Origin: DAOSEC01 sp035362935
GTDB lineage: Bacteria; Bacillota_I; Bacilli_A; ML615J-28; CAG-313
Assembly: GCA_035362935.1 (NCBI GenBank)
Contig: DAOSEC010000014.1
Coordinates: 1 to 55,352 of the forward strand
Length of the DNA: 55,352 nucleotides
Direction: 5' to 3'
The position numbers were made by a program, and so were the translations under genes. A model generated the notes under the pieces. It was not told where the DNA came from and did not search any database. It saw only the letters and a list, made by a program, of their open reading frames with translations. This document shows positions 51,161-55,352 of the stretch, piece after piece. Within the stretch, counting starts at the first letter, position 1. Each line of letters opens with the position of its first letter.

Positions 51161-51877
51161 CTTACTTATCTTAATGTTGGGCATAAAAACGAGTGACATA
51201 AGAATTAGACCTATGCCAATCATAGTTAATATGTATGGTATGTAACCAAAGTTTGTTAAGATTCCTTGAATCGGATTACCGTTTCCCGTTCTTAAAAACA
51301 TAAAGTCTGTCCCTAAATAAAGGTTTGTGATACCAGCAACCAAAGCAACACTAGCTAATATCACAAAAGCTTTGTATGCATCTTTCCATACCGGCTTATA
51401 ATCCTTTGAAAAAATCATATATAAAGAGAAGAAAATCATATTCCCGTGATATAAAAAACTAATATATGGTAATATGTCTCCTTCATATGGAAACCAAAAA
51501 TCAGCACTACCAAGAACTGTAGTTGGTAGCAACAAAACCAAAAACCCAGAAATCAGTCCAATCGCATATCCAAATGGTTTCACAAGATTTCTTATTTTAT
51601 CTCCGCCAAAAGCTATGATTGGCATAGCATAAAGCGAAAAACTACAAAGTTGTAGCGGAAACATATAACTTGGTATCCCACCTGTTTCTTTCATGATATA
51701 CATATATTTCCAGATTTCTAAAAACACTAAGAATAGTGCACTAATTTTTAAAACAATTCTTTGATCTTTATATTTTTTGTTGGTGGTTAACATTAAGATA
51801 GCAATAATTAAAAAAATTATAGTGGTGGAACCTACAATATGCTTCATACCAAATACTACTGGGGTTAATGAGTGCAT
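51149..51877 (-). CDS. YwaF-like (TMEM164-type) membrane protein
   Basis: This 242-aa protein with seven predicted helices has the YwaF signature GGIPSYMFPLQLCSFSLYAMPIIAF near residues 65-90, SFLYHGNMIFFSLYMIF, and NYG-like FGYIPYILTMIG at the end. Distant eukaryotic relatives (TMEM164) are acyltransferases, which makes the conserved Cys/His worth noting, but no activity is known for the bacterial family. Confidence 0.82.
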   Translation of the reverse strand: MHSLTPVVFGMKHIVGSTTIIFLIIAILMLTTNKKYKDQRIVLKISALFLVFLEIWKYMYIMKETGGIPSYMFPLQLCSFSLYAMPIIAFGGDKIRNLVKPFGYAIGLISGFLVLLLPTTVLGSADFWFPYEGDILPYISFLYHGNMIFFSLYMIFSKDYKPVWKDAYKAFVILASVALVAGITNLYLGTDFMFLRTGNGNPIQGILTNFGYIPYILTMIGIGLILMSLVFMPNIKISKKKV

Positions 51878-51941
51878 TTTTTCATCTTCTTTCTATTTTC
51901 TCATTGTGTATTATTATACCTAATTTGTCATAATAACACAA

Positions 51942-51965
51942 CAAAAAAAGCGCATTTTGCGCTTT
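51942..51965 (-). terminator. Terminator of the glutathione peroxidase gene
   Basis: AAAGCGC (51947-51953) pairs with GCGCTTT (51959-51965); a TTTTTTT run follows on the minus strand. Confidence 0.88.
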
Positions 51966-51972
51966 CATTTGT

Positions 51973-52446
51973 TTATAATAATTTCTCAATATCCTTTTTC
52001 ATTTTTAGTGGTGATACTTGTGGAGCATATCGTTCCACTACATTGCCATTTTTGTCTACTAAAAATTTAGTAAAATTCCACTTAATTGCCTCGCTTAACA
52101 AAGTCTTTGTTTCACTTGTCAAATATTTGTAGAGTGGGTGCGCATTATCACCATTTACATCAATTTTAGAAAACATTGGGAAGGTTACACCATAATTCAA
52201 TTCACAAAATGATAAGATTTCTTCGTTTGTACCTGGATCTTGATTCATAAATTGATTACATGGAAATCCTAAGACAACAAGTCCTTTGTCTTTATATTGT
52301 TGATATAATTCTTCTAACTCTTTAAACTGTGGTGTAAACCCACATTTGCTTGCTGTATTTACTATAATTAGTGTTTTTCCTTTGAAACTGCTAAATGCAA
52401 CTTCTTTCGAATTGATATCATTTACTTTAAATTGATGAACATTCAT
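51973..52446 (-). CDS. Glutathione peroxidase-family thiol peroxidase
   Basis: This 157-aa thioredoxin-fold peroxidase has peroxidatic Cys35 in NTASKCGFTPQ, then LGFPCNQFMNQDPG (Gln, and a second Cys that can act as resolving residue) and the Trp/Asn in IKWNFTKFLVD. Cys-type bacterial members use thioredoxin rather than glutathione. The start at 52446 is set by spacing from GGGGGA; an ATG two codons earlier is too close. Confidence 0.92.
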   Translation of the reverse strand: MNVHQFKVNDINSKEVAFSSFKGKTLIIVNTASKCGFTPQFKELEELYQQYKDKGLVVLGFPCNQFMNQDPGTNEEILSFCELNYGVTFPMFSKIDVNGDNAHPLYKYLTSETKTLLSEAIKWNFTKFLVDKNGNVVERYAPQVSPLKMKKDIEKLL

Positions 52447-52513
52447 AAACATTCCCCCTTATATCATTATCTTAACATTTGGATTAACTCTTGTCAAAAA
52501 ATATGCAATTGTT

Positions 52514-53347
52514 TTACTTTTGATAAGGTTGACAATTCTTACAAAAATAGATTTTACCTCCTAGATAACTTTCAGTTATACTATCACTCGCACATCTAAC
52601 GCAGTGCTTAGATTTGTTTGATATGAGAACCTGGTAACCTCCTGGTTGTCCAAATAATGAGGTTTCAGTTGATCTTCCTCCATTTACGATAATATCATTC
52701 ACTGTATTGATAATCGAGTGATATAGATTTACCTTTTCGTTTTCCGAAAGCGTTGAAACTTTAGTTTTCGGATGTAGATATGCATTCCACAGAATATCCT
52801 GTAGTGTCCCGTTTCCTAGACCGGGGATATTTTGTTTTGTAGCAAGAGCAGCTTTTAAACTCTGCCCAACATTAGGTTTTATGATATTATTCATAAAATA
52901 TTCAAGTGTAAATCCTTTTGATAACACATTTTGTCGCTCCTTTGCCAATCGGTAATAAAGAATATCACGATGCAAATCTTGTCTCTTTCCCACTAATAAC
53001 CAACCATAGAGTTTAATTTTGACATGAAACCCTGTATTATCATCAAACAATACCAACAATTGGTGCTTTAGAGGAATTTCATCTTGGGACGAAACATAAA
53101 TAATATCCTCTCCTTCCCCTAAAATCATTATAACATCTTGACCAAATGTTATTTCGATCATAGAGCCGATTGAGCTTGCTTCTATAAATTGATTTCCAAT
53201 CAAGTAGTCGATATAGTGTGTTACAGGCTCATAAAACCACGCAAACTTATGTGGTGTTTCTCCAACAATAATTTCTTTTACGATTTTCCCTCGAAACAAC
53301 CCATTCATTTGGTTTGATATGATTGTTGTTTCTCCAATTTCAAGCAT
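52514..53347 (-). CDS. Fpg/Nei-family DNA glycosylase lacking the catalytic proline
   Basis: This 277-aa protein has the Fpg/Nei layout: N-terminal beta-sandwich, H2TH segment (NIPGLGNGTLQDILWNAYLHPKTKVSTLS) and C-terminal zinc finger (CVRC...FCKNC). The N-terminus is MLEIGE where the family has MPELPE, so the Pro that forms the Schiff base is Leu while Glu3 and Glu6 remain. It may be a divergent clade with altered chemistry or a binding-only protein. The start at 53347 aligns with the family start and has GGTGA upstream; 23 more in-frame codons have no homology. Confidence 0.82.
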   Translation of the reverse strand: MLEIGETTIISNQMNGLFRGKIVKEIIVGETPHKFAWFYEPVTHYIDYLIGNQFIEASSIGSMIEITFGQDVIMILGEGEDIIYVSSQDEIPLKHQLLVLFDDNTGFHVKIKLYGWLLVGKRQDLHRDILYYRLAKERQNVLSKGFTLEYFMNNIIKPNVGQSLKAALATKQNIPGLGNGTLQDILWNAYLHPKTKVSTLSENEKVNLYHSIINTVNDIIVNGGRSTETSLFGQPGGYQVLISNKSKHCVRCASDSITESYLGGKIYFCKNCQPYQK

Positions 53348-53477
53348 AATTTCACCAACTTTCGAATTTATTGTAACATAGATTTTAAAAAGGTCAAAAA
53401 CTAATTTCACAAACAAATAATAATTGCTTTTTCAAGTAAAATGAATATAATAATGTTTGTAAATGGAGTTGACCTAT

Positions 53478-54488
53478 ATGAATGACACCTCAAAAAAACC
53501 ACTAACTCTAAAAGAGATACTTATTACAATCTATCAAACCATTTTAATTGGGCTAAAAAATACGTTGAAAACCGGATGGTTTATTATCAAGATTGTTATA
53601 CCTATCACATTTATCATTAAACTGTTACAACACTTAGATCTTATTCCTTATATCACGTTCTTATTTGAGCCTCTGATGAAGTTGTTTGGATTACCCGGCG
53701 ATGCTGCACTAGTGTTACTATCCAGTTATTTCATTAATATTTATGCTGGACTTGTAGTAATGGCTAATTTTACTTTCTCGATTAAGCATATTAATATACT
53801 TGCTATGATGATTCTATTTGCTCACTCTCTACTGATTGAAACCTCTGTGATTAAGAGTTTAGGCATTCCTAGGTATAAACAATTAATTGTTCGATTAGGT
53901 GCATCTTTTCTAACTGGAATTCTTCTAAATTTTGCTATCGGTCCACATATGAGTGAGTTAGTCATAGGTACTGGAAGTCAACCGATTGACCATGCCCGAT
54001 TCAGTCTTGAAAGCTTCCCAATGTTTTTAGCTTGGTTTCAAGATCTTATGATTGATTTCGGATTATCTGTCTTTACATCTGTCACACAAATAATGATTAT
54101 CATAGGTCTTGTATTAATTGGAGTTGAATTTCTAAAAGTAACCAAAATTTTTGACCATTTGAATAATTTACTTTATCAAACAACAAAGTTTCTTGGAATT
54201 CGTAAGGAGGCAACCACTCCATTATTTGTAGGTCTCTTCGTTGGAATCACTTATGGAGCAGGTACAATCCTGCTTAGCTATAAAAACAATGAAATGAACA
54301 ATCGTGATGTGTTGCTTGTATCTTTATTTTTGTGTCTCGCACATGCTTTAGTTGAAGACACTCTATTGTTTGCTAAAATGGGAGCTAATGTTTTACTTAT
54401 TCTATTTGGAAGACTTCTATTAGCTGTTTTAGTAGTGTTTATCACATCAAAGTATACAAAAAACCTAAATACCATAAATCAAAAATAG
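53478..54488 (+). CDS. Nucleoside-recognition (Gate) domain membrane protein
   Basis: This 336-aa polytopic protein has two Gate-type halves (SSYFINIYAGLVVMANF; FVGLFVGITYGAGTILL) as in SpmA/SpmB and YjiH proteins. The substrate is unknown; family members are linked to nucleoside or ion movement. The start at 53478 follows GGAG about 9 nt upstream; an ATG at 53463 has no site. Confidence 0.78.
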   Translation: MNDTSKKPLTLKEILITIYQTILIGLKNTLKTGWFIIKIVIPITFIIKLLQHLDLIPYITFLFEPLMKLFGLPGDAALVLLSSYFINIYAGLVVMANFTFSIKHINILAMMILFAHSLLIETSVIKSLGIPRYKQLIVRLGASFLTGILLNFAIGPHMSELVIGTGSQPIDHARFSLESFPMFLAWFQDLMIDFGLSVFTSVTQIMIIIGLVLIGVEFLKVTKIFDHLNNLLYQTTKFLGIRKEATTPLFVGLFVGITYGAGTILLSYKNNEMNNRDVLLVSLFLCLAHALVEDTLLFAKMGANVLLILFGRLLLAVLVVFITSKYTKNLNTINQK

Positions 54489-54510
54489 ATGCAATTACGC
54501 ATCTATTTTT
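54481..54510. terminator. Bidirectional terminator between the Gate-domain gene and murI
   Basis: AAAAATAGATGC (54481-54492) pairs with GCATCTATTTTT (54499-54510) across the two convergent stops. Confidence 0.88.
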
Positions 54511-55294
54511 ATTTTATATCCATAGCGTGTAGTTTGTTAATTGGATGTTTAAACCACGCAATTGCTTGTTTAAATGTTGCTAGATTACCAGTAACAACAA
54601 CTTCTAACTCTCCAACTTTGGTTTCTTCGTTTTTAATATGTAGTAACTCAAGTTTCGCATCGATTACTTCACAAATTGCATCTGCACTATCAACTAGATG
54701 AGTATTTGGTAGTGCAATTGATATCAACGGTTCCATTAAACCAAAATGTGTACAACCAAGAAGCACAGTATCAATACCACTATTTCTATATGGAGAAAGT
54801 GTTCTTAATACTGTTTCTAACGCCTCATCAGTTTCGAGGTTTCCTTGTTCAACAATTTCTACAAATTCTGGAGTTGCTAACGCAATAAATCGAGCCTTCT
54901 TTTGTGCTAGAAAATCTTGATACACATTTGATTGAATGGTTGCTTGGGTTGCTAAAATTAAAATTTGATTGTTTTCTGACGTTCGAAACGCAGTTTTAGC
55001 AGTCGGGTAAACAACACCCATATATGGAATATGTGTATTATGTTTGAGATGACCACTATATATTGTAGCAGTATTACAAGCAATTACAATCATTTTTACA
55101 TTGCGAGATTCCAAATAAGAAAATACATTGCTTACTATATGTTCTATTTCTGACTGTGATTTGTTTCCAAACGGATTGTTCTTTGTATCAGCAACATAAA
55201 TAATGTCTTCATTTGGAAACATTTCTTTCATTTTGCTAACTATGGTCAATCCTCCTACACCAGAATCAAAAACACCAATAGGTCTATTGTCCAT
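54509..55294 (-). CDS. murI: Glutamate racemase
   Basis: This 261-aa cofactor-independent racemase supplies D-glutamate for peptidoglycan. It opens with IGVFDSGVGGLTIVSKM; the two catalytic Cys are in VIACNTAT (about residue 73) and LGCTHFGLM (about 183). Its presence suggests the organism makes a cell wall or at least its precursors, unlike true Mollicutes. An AAGGAT site precedes the ATG. A small dyad AAAACGT...ACGTTTT lies upstream at about 55313-55334. Confidence 0.95.
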   Translation of the reverse strand: MDNRPIGVFDSGVGGLTIVSKMKEMFPNEDIIYVADTKNNPFGNKSQSEIEHIVSNVFSYLESRNVKMIVIACNTATIYSGHLKHNTHIPYMGVVYPTAKTAFRTSENNQILILATQATIQSNVYQDFLAQKKARFIALATPEFVEIVEQGNLETDEALETVLRTLSPYRNSGIDTVLLGCTHFGLMEPLISIALPNTHLVDSADAICEVIDAKLELLHIKNEETKVGELEVVVTGNLATFKQAIAWFKHPINKLHAMDIK

Positions 55295-55352
55295 ACATCC
55301 TTGTATAATATAAAACGTAAAAACAACGTTTTAGGTTCTATATTAATTTCCT

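Overview
The window is AT-rich chromosomal DNA from a low-GC Gram-positive-type bacterium, most likely an anaerobic, amino-acid-fermenting lineage near the Firmicutes/Mollicutes border (Izemoplasma/Haloplasma-like; this placement is inference). Supporting points are strong AGGAGG ribosome sites, the Bacillus-type sets trmR-trhP1-trhP2, buk/ptb/leucine dehydrogenase, pdxST, rlmCD and murI, and ferredoxin-linked keto-acid oxidation. TGA is a real stop codon here (trmR, feoA, the small XRE gene), so the Mycoplasma code is not used. Almost every gene is on the minus strand. Only the zinc-ribbon membrane protein (25.2 kb), sodA (37.9 kb), a Pr6Pr-type membrane protein (50.5 kb) and a Gate-domain transporter (53.5 kb) are on the plus strand.

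0-5.3 kb is a copper/export block: a truncated IS3-type transposase, a CopB-type P-ATPase with a histidine-rich N-terminus, CsoR, and an ABC-2 exporter whose promoter carries a CsoR-like G/C-tract operator. A 76-bp direct repeat flanks the block, suggesting acquisition with an IS. 5.3-10.7 kb is a low-density accessory stretch. It holds an HExxH metalloprotease gene with decayed paralogue fragments, an orphan 380-aa protein, a SAM-I-type riboswitch in front of an unknown 108-aa protein, and a DUF5011 lipoprotein gene lying between two copies of a 110-bp repeat. 10.7-14.5 kb is a compact restriction-modification operon: a small XRE regulator, two cytosine-C5 methyltransferases and a PD-(D/E)XK nuclease.

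14.7-25 kb holds tRNA-Arg(UCU), the wobble-uridine modification operon (trmR, trhP1, trhP2), an XRE/TPR regulator, a KtrB/TrkH potassium transporter, a YgjP-like metalloprotease and the iron operon feoA-feoB-FeoB-associated Cys-rich protein-DtxR-type regulator. The last two genes are easily missed or mis-started. A near-identical 16-bp dyad lies upstream of both feoA and sodA and probably marks one metalloregulon. 25-28.4 kb holds a zinc-ribbon membrane protein, Dps, an alpha/beta hydrolase and a membrane diguanylate cyclase.

28.4-34.9 kb is a complete branched-chain amino-acid oxidation operon: leucine dehydrogenase, an unexplained P-loop ATPase, a four-subunit 2-oxoacid:ferredoxin oxidoreductase, phosphate butyryltransferase and butyrate kinase. 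Together these convert Leu/Ile/Val to branched acids with ATP and reduced ferredoxin. A consensus-like promoter is followed by a cre-like site, and an intrinsic terminator sits just after the first gene. 34.9-55.3 kb is mainly housekeeping: DNA/RNA methyl transfer and repair, DUF2804, SodA, PdxST, a lipid-type cluster with a DhaL-DegV fusion, RlmCD, an RCC1-repeat protein, a 51-aa zinc ribbon protein, CysE/CysK, MscL, glutathione peroxidase, an Fpg-like protein lacking the catalytic proline, and MurI.
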